Source: Actinospineispora acaciae DSM 45401 (lineage in GTDB: Bacteria; Actinomycetota; Actinomycetes; Mycobacteriales; Pseudonocardiaceae). From it: DNA of 64,000 nucleotides. A program made the position numbers and the translations under genes. The DNA lies in NCBI RefSeq assembly GCF_000620785.1, contig NZ_JIAI01000013.1:150653-214652 (forward strand), written 5' to 3'. Below, in pieces: positions 33,569 through 43,904 of this stretch; position 1 is the first letter of the stretch, and each line of letters starts with the position of its first letter. The notes below the pieces were generated by a model. That model had not been told where the DNA came from. It ran no database searches and was given only the letters and a program-made list of their open reading frames with translations.

Positions 33569-35329
33569 TCAGTACACCGGCCGGGCGGCGTCACCGGCGA
33601 GTGCGTCGTGCCAGGACGCGACCGGTGGCACCTCGGAGATCTGTTCCGGCACTGGGACGTCGAGGTAGAGGGGCGCGTCGCGATGTCCGACGCTCGCGGC
33701 GAGCCGGGCCAGCGAGTCGACCCGTTCGGCCTGGATGCCGAAACTTCGCGCGGCGGCGACGCTGTCCACCGGCTGCAGGTCGACGCCGAAGTATCGGCGG
33801 CCGTAGTACAGATGCTGCAGCATCTTGATCCACCCGAACGACCCGTTGGTGAACTGGATGAACGTGATGTCCAGCCGGAGCGCGGCGGCGGTTGCCAGCT
33901 CCCCGCAGGCCATCGTGAAGCTCCCGTCGGTGGTGATGCAGATGACCTTGCAGCGGGGGCGGGCCAGCGCGGCGCCGACCGCCGCCGGTATCGCGTAGCC
34001 CATCGGCCCATGGCCCCGGGCGATGAGGATGCTCCGGCCGGCCTCGTGGGTGTCCAAGTCGGCCGCGAGCAGCGGTGTCGGGGTGCCGCAGTCGGCCACG
34101 ATGACGGTGTCCGCTGGCATCGACTCGTGCAGGGTCCGAATCACCGACAGCGCGCTGAGCCGTCCTTGCGATACCACGGCGGGGGCGTCGCGCCGTTCGC
34201 GCCAACCCCGCCGGTGGGCGGCGAGCTGGCCGGCACGGTGTTCGCGCACGGTGGTGGCCTGCTCGGGCAGCCGGCCGTGCAGCGCCTGCAGGGCGGCCCG
34301 CGCGTCGGCGGTGATGGTGGTGGCCTTCGGGTAGTTGGGTGGGGCGTCCGGGTCGATGTCGACTCGGTAGATCGCCGCCGCATCCCGGGAGGGGCTGTGG
34401 AAGCTGTTCGTGTCCGTCGCGTTCGCCCTGGTCCCGATCAGCAGTGCCAGGTCGGAACCGGCGACGTACTCGTTGACGTAGTCGCGCCCGCCGTTCGCGC
34501 CGACGACGCCGAGGCTCCAGTCACCGTCCTCCGGATAGGCCCCTTTGCCGTGGATGGTGGTGGCGACCGGGCACGCGGCCCGCTCGGCGACCGACGCCAG
34601 CGCCGCCCAGGCGCCGGAGAGGTGGATGCCGGCGCCGGCGACGATGACCGGCCGCTTCGCGGTGGCCAGGTCGGCCGCGAGCTGGGCCAGGTGCATGGGT
34701 TCGGGCTCGGGCCGGTGCTGGGGGACGGTGGGGCGCGCCTGGCGGGTGGTGGCGGTGGTGGGCGCGGCGAGGACGTCCTCCGGGACGATCAGGGCGACCG
34801 GGGCCGGGCGGCCGGAGGTGGCGTGGTGGACGGCCTCGCGCACCGCGTCGGGGATCTGCGCCGCGCAGTCCACCCGCAGGCGCCACTTGGTGACCGCGGC
34901 GAAGAGCTGCTCCTGGTCGATCTCGGTGAGTGCCCTGGTGCCCCGGCTGCCGGTGTGGATGTCCGAGCTGATCACCAGGACCGGGACGGACGCGGCGTAC
35001 GCCTCGCCGAGCCCGCCGATGCTGAACGTGGCTCCCCCGCCGCTGGACACCTCGACCACGCCGACGCTGTTGGAGCAGCGGGCGTAGGCGTCGGCCATGG
35101 TCGCGGCGTGCCGCTCGTCGCGGGCCATCACGTGCCGGACCTCGTGCTGGTGGGCCAGTGCCTGGTAGAGGTCGACGCCGGTGTCGCCGGGCACGCCGAA
35201 CACGGTCCGGACGCCCACCGCCGCCAGGCAGTCGACGAGCAGCGCCGCGCCCGTGCGCGGGTTGCCCGTCGGGGGGCGGGTGGTGGGTTCGGGGCTGGTC
35301 GGGGCGTTGTGTTCGGTGGACTGGGTCAT
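33569..35329 (-). CDS. Thiamine-diphosphate-dependent enzyme (acetolactate synthase / acyl lyase family)
   Basis: A 586-residue three-domain ThDP enzyme: the PYR domain with activating Glu (VMARDERHAATMADAYAR), a central domain (PVIVAGAGIHLSGAWAAL), and the PP domain with the Mg/ThDP motif TDGSFTMACGELATAA through TNGSFG. The first Gly of the usual GDG is Thr. The family includes acetolactate synthase, oxalyl-CoA decarboxylase and 2-hydroxyacyl lyases; the sequence does not resolve the substrate. The ATG overlaps the MFS stop (ATGA). Beside a PhyH oxygenase and an aldehyde dehydrogenase it may cleave a 2-hydroxy or 2-keto acid to an aldehyde. Confidence 0.85.
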   Translation of the reverse strand: MTQSTEHNAPTSPEPTTRPPTGNPRTGAALLVDCLAAVGVRTVFGVPGDTGVDLYQALAHQHEVRHVMARDERHAATMADAYARCSNSVGVVEVSSGGGATFSIGGLGEAYAASVPVLVISSDIHTGSRGTRALTEIDQEQLFAAVTKWRLRVDCAAQIPDAVREAVHHATSGRPAPVALIVPEDVLAAPTTATTRQARPTVPQHRPEPEPMHLAQLAADLATAKRPVIVAGAGIHLSGAWAALASVAERAACPVATTIHGKGAYPEDGDWSLGVVGANGGRDYVNEYVAGSDLALLIGTRANATDTNSFHSPSRDAAAIYRVDIDPDAPPNYPKATTITADARAALQALHGRLPEQATTVREHRAGQLAAHRRGWRERRDAPAVVSQGRLSALSVIRTLHESMPADTVIVADCGTPTPLLAADLDTHEAGRSILIARGHGPMGYAIPAAVGAALARPRCKVICITTDGSFTMACGELATAAALRLDITFIQFTNGSFGWIKMLQHLYYGRRYFGVDLQPVDSVAAARSFGIQAERVDSLARLAASVGHRDAPLYLDVPVPEQISEVPPVASWHDALAGDAARPVY

Positions 35330-36621
35330 CGGTGCTCGTGCTCCTGGTGAGTCGGTAGCGGTGCGGGAGGGTCAGTCGGCCGGTCAGCGACTCGGATGTC
35401 CGCGCTGGAACGCTCGGCGAACAACCAGCCGCCGAGCCCGACCGCGAGGAACAGCGCCGCGCTGACCAGCACCACGGCGAAGAATCCGGTGCTCGCGGCG
35501 AGCGCGGCGGCCGCGAACGGGACGACGAAGACGAAGGCCCTGCCGATCTGCATGGCCGTGGACACCCCGGTGCTCCGGGTGCTGGTCGGGAAGACCTCGC
35601 TGAACAACGGGCCGAACACGGTGGGGCCGTTGGCCCCGAAGAACAACACGAAGAACGGGATGAGGATCCACCCGGTGCCGATCAGGCGGTCGAAGGTGGC
35701 CGCGGTCGCCAGCCCACCGACGACGGCGACCATCATCAGCGCGAGCAGCGTCTTGCGCCGCCCCCACCTGTCCAGCACGAACGACCCGGCGATGTTGCCG
35801 ACCAGCCCGCCGAGGCCGATGAAGAACACCCACCACGAGGCCTGGGCGAAGCTGAGCCCGCGCTTGACCAGCTCGCTGGGCAGGTAGGTGGCCAACCCGT
35901 AGTAGCCGCAGAAGTAGACCGCTCCGACGGCCGAACACAACAGCAGCGGCCTGACGAAGCCCGGCTGGCGCAGCTCGCGCCACGCCTCGCCCCAGGTCCG
36001 CCGCCCTCGGTGCTGGCTCCGCCAGACCTCGGACTCGCCGGTGGTGGCCCGGACGAAGAACGCCAGCAGCGCCGGAAGCCCGGATATGGCGAACGTCCAG
36101 CGCCAGCCCACGGCCGGCGCGAGGTAGCCGCCGACCAGCGCGGCCATCATGATGGCGAGGAAACAGCCGCCGAAGACCAGGCCGCTGAGCAGGCCTCGCC
36201 GGTGCGCCGGCGCCGTCTCCGCCACCAGCGCCTGCCCGACGCCGTACTCACCGCCGATGCCGATCCCGGCGATGACGGTGAGGATCACCAGCACCGGGTA
36301 GTTCGGCGCGAACGCCCTGGCGAAGGTGGCAACGGCGAACGCGACGATGGTGGCGATGAGGATCGGGCGACGCCCGTACCGGTCGGCGAGCATGCCGAAC
36401 AGCAGCCCGCCGACCGGCAGCGCGATCAGCTGCCAGGACAGCAGGGACGCGGCGGTGACGCTGGACAGCCCGAACTCGGCGGCGATCGGGATCAGGAGGA
36501 AGGTCAGCAGGAACACTTCGTAGTAGTCGAACACCCACCCGATGAAGGCGGCGATCGCGGCGTTGCGCGCTGACTTCTGAATACGGTTGCTGTGCACAAG
36601 AGGTTGTCGTGGGTGAGTCAC
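35326..36621 (-). CDS. MFS transporter, aromatic/organic acid type
   Basis: A 431-residue carrier with 12 predicted helices. The first cytoplasmic loop has GMLADRYGRRPIL, and GIGIGGEYGVGQALVAETAPAHRRG marks the AAHS/sugar-porter-like branch that handles organic and aromatic acids. The charged membrane motif FDYYE in helix 1 is typical of acid:H+ symporters. It lies between the aldehyde dehydrogenase and the ThDP enzyme and overlaps the latter by 4 bases, so it probably imports the substrate of this operon. Confidence 0.88.
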   Translation of the reverse strand: MTHPRQPLVHSNRIQKSARNAAIAAFIGWVFDYYEVFLLTFLLIPIAAEFGLSSVTAASLLSWQLIALPVGGLLFGMLADRYGRRPILIATIVAFAVATFARAFAPNYPVLVILTVIAGIGIGGEYGVGQALVAETAPAHRRGLLSGLVFGGCFLAIMMAALVGGYLAPAVGWRWTFAISGLPALLAFFVRATTGESEVWRSQHRGRRTWGEAWRELRQPGFVRPLLLCSAVGAVYFCGYYGLATYLPSELVKRGLSFAQASWWVFFIGLGGLVGNIAGSFVLDRWGRRKTLLALMMVAVVGGLATAATFDRLIGTGWILIPFFVLFFGANGPTVFGPLFSEVFPTSTRSTGVSTAMQIGRAFVFVVPFAAAALAASTGFFAVVLVSAALFLAVGLGGWLFAERSSADIRVADRPTDPPAPLPTHQEHEHR

Positions 36622-36641
36622 TGTCGTCCTGCCTTCTGGGC

Positions 36642-38138
36642 CTATGGGTTGGCGCTGGCGATCCCTTCGATGCAGAGGTACTTCGTCTCCACGAACTCGC
36701 CGATGCCATGCCGGGAGCCCTCGCGCCCGACGCCCGACTGCTTCATCCCGCCGGCCGGCGCGAGCTCGCTGGACATCACGCCGGTGTTGATGCCGACGGT
36801 GCCGTACTCGAGCCGCTCACCCATCCGCCAGGCCCGCCCCAGGTCGCGGGTGAACACGTTGGCCGCCAGCCCGTACTCGCTGTCGTTGGCCAGCGCCACC
36901 ACCTCGTCCTCGCCGGCGAACCGCAGCAGCGGCGCGACCGGCCCGAATGTCTCCTCCCGCGCGACGGTCATCGCCGGGTCGACGTCGGCGAGCACCGTCG
37001 GGTCGACGTAGCCGCCGCCTCGCCGGTGCTTGCTGCCGCCGGTGAGCACCCGGGCACCGGCCGCGCGCGCCTGCTCCACGTGCGCGAGAACCTTGGTCAC
37101 GGCGCGGTCGTCGATCAGCGGGCCGATCTGCACGCCCGGCTCGAACCCGCCGCCCACCGGCAGCTCCGCGACGGCGGCGACCAGGCGCTCGGCGAACGCG
37201 TCGTAGATCGCCTCGTGCACGAAGACGCGGTTCGCGCATACACAGGTCTGGCCGCTGGCGCGGAACTTCGAGCCGATCAGCCCGTGCACGGCGGCGTCCA
37301 GGTCGGCGTCCTCGAACACCACGAACGGCGCGTTGCCGCCCAGCTCCAGGCTGACCCTGCTCACCGTCGCGGCGGCCTGCGCCATGAGCAGCTTGCCGAC
37401 CTCGGTCGACCCGGTGAAGGTGACCGCACGGGTCAGCCGGTGCCCGGCCAGCTCCCGCCCGATCGGCTCCGGATCCTGGCCGGTCACCACGTTGACCACA
37501 CCGGGGGGAAACCCGGCCCGCTCGGCGAGCACGGCCAGGGCCAGCGCAGTCAACGGGGTCTGTTCGGCCGGCTTGAGCACCACCGGGCAGCCCGCCGCCA
37601 GGGCCGGCGCGATCTTGCGGGTCACCATCGCCAGCGGGAAGTTCCACGGCGTGATCGCGGCCACCACGCCGACCGGCTCGGTGAGCACCACGATCCGCCG
37701 GTCCGGCCGGTCGGACGGCACCACCTCGCCGTAGAGCCGGGTGGCTTCCTGGGCGTAGAAGTCGATGTAGGACGCCCCGAAGGTGACCTCGCCACACGCC
37801 TCGGCGTACGGCTTGCCCTGCTCCAGGGTCAGGATCGTGGCGAGCTCCTCGCGGCGGGCGACGACCAGGTCGAACCAGCGGCGCAGGATCGCCGCCCGCT
37901 GCTTGGCGGTGTGCCCCCTGGCCCAGTTCTCCCGTGACGCCTCGGCGGACTCGATGGCCCGTCGGGTCTCGGCGGCGCCCAGATCGGCGACATGGGCGAT
38001 GACCTCGCCGTTGTCCGGGTTGGTTACCGGGAACGTCCGCCCGGTCTCACCCGGCTGCCACCGGCCGGCGAGGAATGCCTCGGTCCGCAGCAGGTCGGCG
38101 GACGGGCGCGCGACGGCCACTGTGGTCATCGTGTTCAC
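36642..38138 (-). CDS. NAD(P)-dependent aldehyde dehydrogenase (succinate-semialdehyde dehydrogenase-like)
   Basis: A 498-residue member of the GabD-like branch. Motifs: ITPWNFPLAMVTRKIAPALAAG, TFTGSTEVGK, the catalytic Glu in SLELGGNAPFVVFEDADLDAAV and the catalytic Cys in ASGQTCVCANR. GTG 38138 overlaps the phyH stop (GTGA); ATG 38129 is an alternative start. It would oxidise the aldehyde made by the neighbouring enzymes; GabD similarity suggests a small or carboxylated aldehyde. Confidence 0.9.
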   Translation of the reverse strand: MNTMTTVAVARPSADLLRTEAFLAGRWQPGETGRTFPVTNPDNGEVIAHVADLGAAETRRAIESAEASRENWARGHTAKQRAAILRRWFDLVVARREELATILTLEQGKPYAEACGEVTFGASYIDFYAQEATRLYGEVVPSDRPDRRIVVLTEPVGVVAAITPWNFPLAMVTRKIAPALAAGCPVVLKPAEQTPLTALALAVLAERAGFPPGVVNVVTGQDPEPIGRELAGHRLTRAVTFTGSTEVGKLLMAQAAATVSRVSLELGGNAPFVVFEDADLDAAVHGLIGSKFRASGQTCVCANRVFVHEAIYDAFAERLVAAVAELPVGGGFEPGVQIGPLIDDRAVTKVLAHVEQARAAGARVLTGGSKHRRGGGYVDPTVLADVDPAMTVAREETFGPVAPLLRFAGEDEVVALANDSEYGLAANVFTRDLGRAWRMGERLEYGTVGINTGVMSSELAPAGGMKQSGVGREGSRHGIGEFVETKYLCIEGIASANP

Positions 38139-38974
38139 CGCGACCGCCCGGCGGCCGCCAGGCCGGGGAGCACCGGCTCGTCCAGGACGGCCAGCGGCTT
38201 CGGGTCGTAGTTGGCGATGTACGCGTTCGCCGTCTTGCGCCGGCTCTGGGTGATAGTGGGGGCGTTGTCCAGCCGGTTGAACGCGAAGTAGGCGTTGCGC
38301 CGACCATGCGCCGACCGGTTCGCGGTGGAGCCGTGCACCAGGTTGCCGGAGAAGATCGCCACCGTGCCGGCGGGGCCGACATTGGCGAACACGCCGTTGG
38401 CCAGGGCCAACCGGCTCACCGCCGGGTCGGGCACCACATGCAAGGCGTAGCTGGTGGTGGCCTCGTCGTACTCGGGGCGGATCAGCCCCTCCTTGTGCGA
38501 ACCCGGGACGAACCGCAGCGGCCCGTTCGCCTCGTCGGTGTCGTCGAGCATGATCAGGACGGTCAGCACCTTGTGGTCGTCGCCGTCCGGGACCCCGTCC
38601 TGCTCCCAGCTGGCGTAGTCCTGGTGCCACTGGAACACGTCACCTTCGAAGGCGACCTTGTAGTTCAGCCGGGACTGCAGCAGGTAGATCTCCGGCCCGC
38701 CGAGCAACTGGCCGACCGGCTCCAGCACCCTCGGATCCCGGCACGCCGCCGCATAGGCCGGCGAGTCGATCTCCATCGCCCAGGCCGCCCGGATGCGCCC
38801 GTTCTTCTCGTAGGTGTTGGCCTCGGGGTGCCCCCGCTGCTCGGTCTGGAGCAGGTCGGCCTCCTCACGCAACAACGTGACCTCCTCGTCGCTGAACAGG
38901 CCCGTGAGCACCACGTAGCCGCGCTCGTCGTACTGCCGCAACTGATCGTCCGAGAGTCGCACCATCGCCTCCAT
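38135..38974 (-). CDS. PhyH-family Fe(II)/2-oxoglutarate dioxygenase
   Basis: A 279-residue non-heme iron oxygenase of the phytanoyl-CoA hydroxylase superfamily. The facial triad is visible as His117 and Asp119 in QWHQDYASW and His204 in NLVHGSTANRS, with Arg residues shortly after for 2-oxoglutarate. QSRLNYKVAFEG and GPLRFVPGSHKEG resemble ectoine hydroxylase and PhyH alike. AAAGG precedes ATG 38974. It is the first gene of the operon phyH-aldh-mfs-ThDP-gntR and probably hydroxylates the imported substrate. Confidence 0.88.
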   Translation of the reverse strand: MEAMVRLSDDQLRQYDERGYVVLTGLFSDEEVTLLREEADLLQTEQRGHPEANTYEKNGRIRAAWAMEIDSPAYAAACRDPRVLEPVGQLLGGPEIYLLQSRLNYKVAFEGDVFQWHQDYASWEQDGVPDGDDHKVLTVLIMLDDTDEANGPLRFVPGSHKEGLIRPEYDEATTSYALHVVPDPAVSRLALANGVFANVGPAGTVAIFSGNLVHGSTANRSAHGRRNAYFAFNRLDNAPTITQSRRKTANAYIANYDPKPLAVLDEPVLPGLAAAGRSR

Positions 38975-39566
38975 GTCGATCTACCTTTGTATGCAGAATG
39001 TATGCTGAGCAAGTAGACTTGCAGCTCAGATGCCATCTATAGAAGCAGTCATCGGCGAATATCGCAAGACTCTTTGCATGCAAGAGGTCCGAAATCGTCA
39101 GGACGATCTTGGTTGGAGCGGTCCGCGCGGCGCGCGGATACCACCGCCGATGCCAGTGGGCGCGCTCGCGGCACGGACCCGCCCGGCCGGCGTACGGGGG
39201 CATCCGGCGGTGTCTGTGGATCACCGACCGCGTCGTCGCGGCGGGCCGATCCGGGACGTCGACCGGCTCGACGCGGCAAGCGCCGTCACCTGAGTCACGG
39301 CTGGCCGCCGCGTTGGGCCGCGCCGAGCCGTCCGGCGTCGCCGATGCGCTGCGCCAGCTCGCGGAGAAGGTCGGCGCGACGGGCTGCCCAGCGGCGGGGT
39401 GTCCATCTCCACCCTGACCTACGCCACGCCCCGCGAGCGGCTGCTCGGCTATCAGCCCGCCCTCGCCGCCACCGTCGAGCAGGTGGCCGCGCTGACCGGC
39501 GGATAGGTCGAATGACCTACGACGAATCGGCCCGCAAGCCCTGATGGACCGGGCGAGACGCACCTA
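38975..39566. other. Divergent control region with possible operators and a degraded coding remnant
   Basis: The 592 bases between phyH and the LigM-like gene hold no intact gene. Near phyH a direct repeat GTATGC (38989-38994 and 39000-39005) is spaced one helical turn apart, and a perfect palindrome TTGCATGCAA is at 39074-39083; both could be GntR sites. From about 39300 to 39505 the plus strand has coding-like pieces in two frames (EPSGVADALRQLAEKVGATG, then STLTYATPRERLLGYQPALA), perhaps the C-terminal end of a lost regulator. Confidence 0.4.
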
Positions 39567-40998
<1,432 letters not shown>

Positions 40999-41232
40999 CG
41001 CGATCATCGGCGACCCGTGCACACTGCGGAAGGTGGCCGATCTCAAAGTCGGCATCTCCCGCGCCGGTAAAGTCCGATCAAGCTCGCGGCATCGTATCGG
41101 CGAGCACCTTATACAGCTTGCGACCAACGGTTCGCTGATCATGTGGAGCTGACGCGTTCCCTTCCTCGTCAGCGCCATCATCGGCCGGTCGACGTCTATG
41201 AGTGGATCCACCCTAGGAAACGAATTCGACAC

Positions 41233-41680
41233 CTAGAAAGGTAGGGTCGCAATACCGACTGCAACAATTCCACTCAATGCCAACGTGAGAGAGAACTGAA
41301 CGAGCCGGTACTCAACCCAGTTCGACCTGCTCATCCTAACCACTTGACCGACGAGCGTTTCCAGCTCTTCGTCTGGGCGAATTTGCGGCACGCACTCCTC
41401 CAGCTCATCAGGCGCCCAATGTCGAAGGTGACCAAAGACGAGCAATTGACTCCAATACTGATCGCCGATGCTCTCTAGTCGCACCCAGACGAGGAAACAC
41501 CGCCAACCCCGCCGACACCATCGCCAACAATATTTCCACGATCGCGCCGAGCACCAACAGATGGCGCCACCCGTCGCCCTTAGCAAGTGTTCCAATCTTT
41601 CCGCTCGCCGCGACGATCGTGAACAGAGCACCGCCCTCCAACGCCAACAGGATCGATCCTTTGGTGTCGACTTTGTTCAT
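41233..41680 (-). pseudogene. Pycsar-type transmembrane effector, interrupted by a frameshift
   Basis: Two frames together give one protein of the Pycsar transmembrane effector family. The first (from 41680) has NKVDTKGSILLALEGGAL, a membrane helix and a second helix ending AVFPRLG. The second (to 41233) continues with LLVFGHLRHWAPDELEE, LVGQVVRMSRSNWVEYRLVQ and a third membrane helix ending IATLPF. One extra base near 41470 (TRE-C-ATCGGC) explains the switch. The N-terminus is also a little short: an in-frame Trp precedes ATG 41680 as in longer relatives, but a TGA lies upstream. In Pycsar, such proteins damage the membrane when they bind cCMP or cUMP. Whether the shift is real decay, phase variation or a sequencing error cannot be decided here. 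Confidence 0.75.
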
Positions 41681-41828
41681 CCATCTCTCTTGCGCAACGT
41701 AGAGTTTTCAGGCGAACTTCGTAGGACTGCTACGATCGCTCGTGTGCGGCTGGTGGCTAACGAATACCTGTGCCCGTCGTCGGTTGAACAAGACCTATCA
41801 CCTCCCACAGAAATCGCCCTCCTGCACG

Positions 41829-43904
41829 CTAAGGATTTGGAGTATCCGCGACCGTTCCGCGTGACCTCGCGCGCTGGACCTTCCGTGCGACCCGGAATGT
41901 CCACCGAATCTTTAACCTCATGCCATGCTGGGCAGCGCATAGCTTCCGCACCGCGCGCAGCCTAATCAGCCAACGCAGGTTCGGAGCAAGCAAGGTGGTG
42001 ATGCGGTACAGGTCGTCGGCCGCCGAGCGGTCGAACTCAGCCTTGGTGGCGAGGACGTACATCCGCTCCAACGCATCCCTACCCTCGTCAGGGTCGGCGA
42101 GCGCGTGCTCGAGGAGCGTGCGCACCTGGTTCGGGAACGAGTGCACCAACTCATCCGCGTCGACGCCCGGCCAACGGTAGACTCCGGCAGCGCCCAGCCC
42201 GACCCACGTCGCCAGCAACCGCACCCCGTGATACGCACCGCTGGATTGCGACCATTTGACCACTCTGTCCAAAACCGTCTGCTGCCAGTCAGCATCGGAG
42301 AGCATGTCCAAGAGCCCAATCGCAACTGGCGTGTTCGGTGACGTCCACTTTGAGCGGGCGATCGTGCGCAGCTGCCTGAGGGCGTGCTCCGGGTCACGCA
42401 GGCCGAACGGCGACGTATACACGATCGCCGCGACACACTGGCCATAGGCGGGACCCTCTTTGACCCAGCGCTCCAGGGTGTCGGTCACCAGGTCCCCGAG
42501 GTTGTGATCGTCGGCCAGGTGCCGCAGTACGGCGGCCGCGAGGTTCGTCTTTTGCCACGTCAGATGCTTTGCCAGGTCGTCCACCAGCCGCAGCGGCCGG
42601 TGGGCGGGGACCTCCGCGATGATGATGCATAACGCTTGCCGCGTCTTGTCGAAGAACCGCTTGAGCGTGACCGACCCACACATCCAGTCGCGTAGGACCA
42701 CCTGGGCGGCCGGATAGGCCTTCCAGACGTGGTGGACGACGGCCGCCGCCCAGTCCTGACGTTCGAACCGCACCGTCTCCTCGCGTAGACCCCGATGTTC
42801 GGGGTGGTCACGGACGACAACACAGGCGTTGATGGCGTCCAGTGCCTGCGCCTTCGACATGGCGAACAGCCGCCTCGGCCGGGGCTGGCGGTCCTGCGGC
42901 ATCTCAGCGGTGCGCAGGGCCAGGTCGAGTGCCATGGTGCTCTCCACCACTTCGTCGTACGGCTGGTCCTCCAGCAAGGCGATTGCCAGTGCCAGCGACA
43001 CGGGGTACTCGATCACCGTCCGGTCCGCGAACCACCTCGCGACGGCCGTTCTGACGTCCTCCCGCAGCTCGTTCAGCGCCTCCTCGGGCGAGTATCCGTT
43101 CGACACCACCCGAATCGCCAGGCCCGCCGCGCGCTCGGCCTTCCTCGGCGGGTCACCATCGGACAAAGCCACCGCCAGCCTGTTCCTCACGAGGTCGACC
43201 GCCTCACCCGCATCCGCCGGCCGACGCCGACGGATGATCGCCTCCGCCACGTCGACTGGTGGTGGCGCGGTGAGCGCGACGGCACGACCAGCCGCCGTGT
43301 CCGGCACCTGCTCCTGACGGTCGAGCACGATCACCAACCAGCACCCGGCCTGGCGCAACAGCCCGCTGCTGTGGTCGAGATCCCGGTCTCGCAGCGGCTG
43401 GTCTCCCTCCTGGCTACCGTCCCAGATATAGCCGGTACGCTCCTCGAGCTCGTTTTCGTTGATGGTGTGTGGAGCGCGGTCCGGGTTGATCTCGGCAACC
43501 GCATTCGCCCCGCAGTCCATGAGCAGCCGCCGAGCCGCAAAGGAACGCCCACTACCCCGCTTAAAGATCACCACGACGCGGTGTTCCCGAAGGGTGTCCA
43601 TGGCCTTCAGATAGCCGGGCGGCTCGACGAAGGCACATCGGGCGTCGAGCCGTTCATCGTCGGTTGCCCAGCGAGCCACCAGATGGGTGGGCGGCTGGAC
43701 GCCGTTGTACATCGTCACAGAGCCGGCGTTGTAACGAGCGAAGAAGCTGCCCTCGGCATTGCCCGCGATAGTGGCGGTCGTTCCGTCAGCCAGCAGCTTG
43801 TCCAACTCCTGGTCGGACGTCTGGGGCTCTTTCTTCGGAGCCGACTCCAAGCTCTCTTGCTTCTCCGTGCTGGTCGACTTTTCGTCGGCCGTGCTCTCTT
43901 TCAC
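41829..43904 (-). CDS. Large P-loop-like protein of a cyclase-linked system
   Basis: A 691-residue protein of no recognised family. The N-terminus (1-45) is charged and low-complexity. Then comes SFFARYNAGSVTMYNG and a P-loop-like segment VVVIFKRGSGRSFAARRLL with GSGRS at 117-121, where Arg replaces the Walker Lys, and a Walker B-like WLVIVLD ending at Asp195. The rest looks all-helical and repeat-like, resembling the effector-recruiting halves of STAND-type ATPases (for example AVARWFADRTVIEYPVSLALAIALLED). No membrane helix is evident. It overlaps the cyclase-like gene by 4 bases (ATGA), so the two are made together. The function is unknown. Confidence 0.7.
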   Translation of the reverse strand: MKESTADEKSTSTEKQESLESAPKKEPQTSDQELDKLLADGTTATIAGNAEGSFFARYNAGSVTMYNGVQPPTHLVARWATDDERLDARCAFVEPPGYLKAMDTLREHRVVVIFKRGSGRSFAARRLLMDCGANAVAEINPDRAPHTINENELEERTGYIWDGSQEGDQPLRDRDLDHSSGLLRQAGCWLVIVLDRQEQVPDTAAGRAVALTAPPPVDVAEAIIRRRRPADAGEAVDLVRNRLAVALSDGDPPRKAERAAGLAIRVVSNGYSPEEALNELREDVRTAVARWFADRTVIEYPVSLALAIALLEDQPYDEVVESTMALDLALRTAEMPQDRQPRPRRLFAMSKAQALDAINACVVVRDHPEHRGLREETVRFERQDWAAAVVHHVWKAYPAAQVVLRDWMCGSVTLKRFFDKTRQALCIIIAEVPAHRPLRLVDDLAKHLTWQKTNLAAAVLRHLADDHNLGDLVTDTLERWVKEGPAYGQCVAAIVYTSPFGLRDPEHALRQLRTIARSKWTSPNTPVAIGLLDMLSDADWQQTVLDRVVKWSQSSGAYHGVRLLATWVGLGAAGVYRWPGVDADELVHSFPNQVRTLLEHALADPDEGRDALERMYVLATKAEFDRSAADDLYRITTLLAPNLRWLIRLRAVRKLCAAQHGMRLKIRWTFRVARKVQRARSRGTVADTPNP

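Noticed and set aside
33518..35350. A 610-codon plus-strand frame opposite the ThDP enzyme
   Set aside because: Antisense shadow; the minus-strand protein has complete ThDP motifs.
36642..38630. A longer start for the aldehyde dehydrogenase
   Set aside because: The extra 160 codons are a frame shadow of the PhyH gene; the enzyme family starts near 38138.
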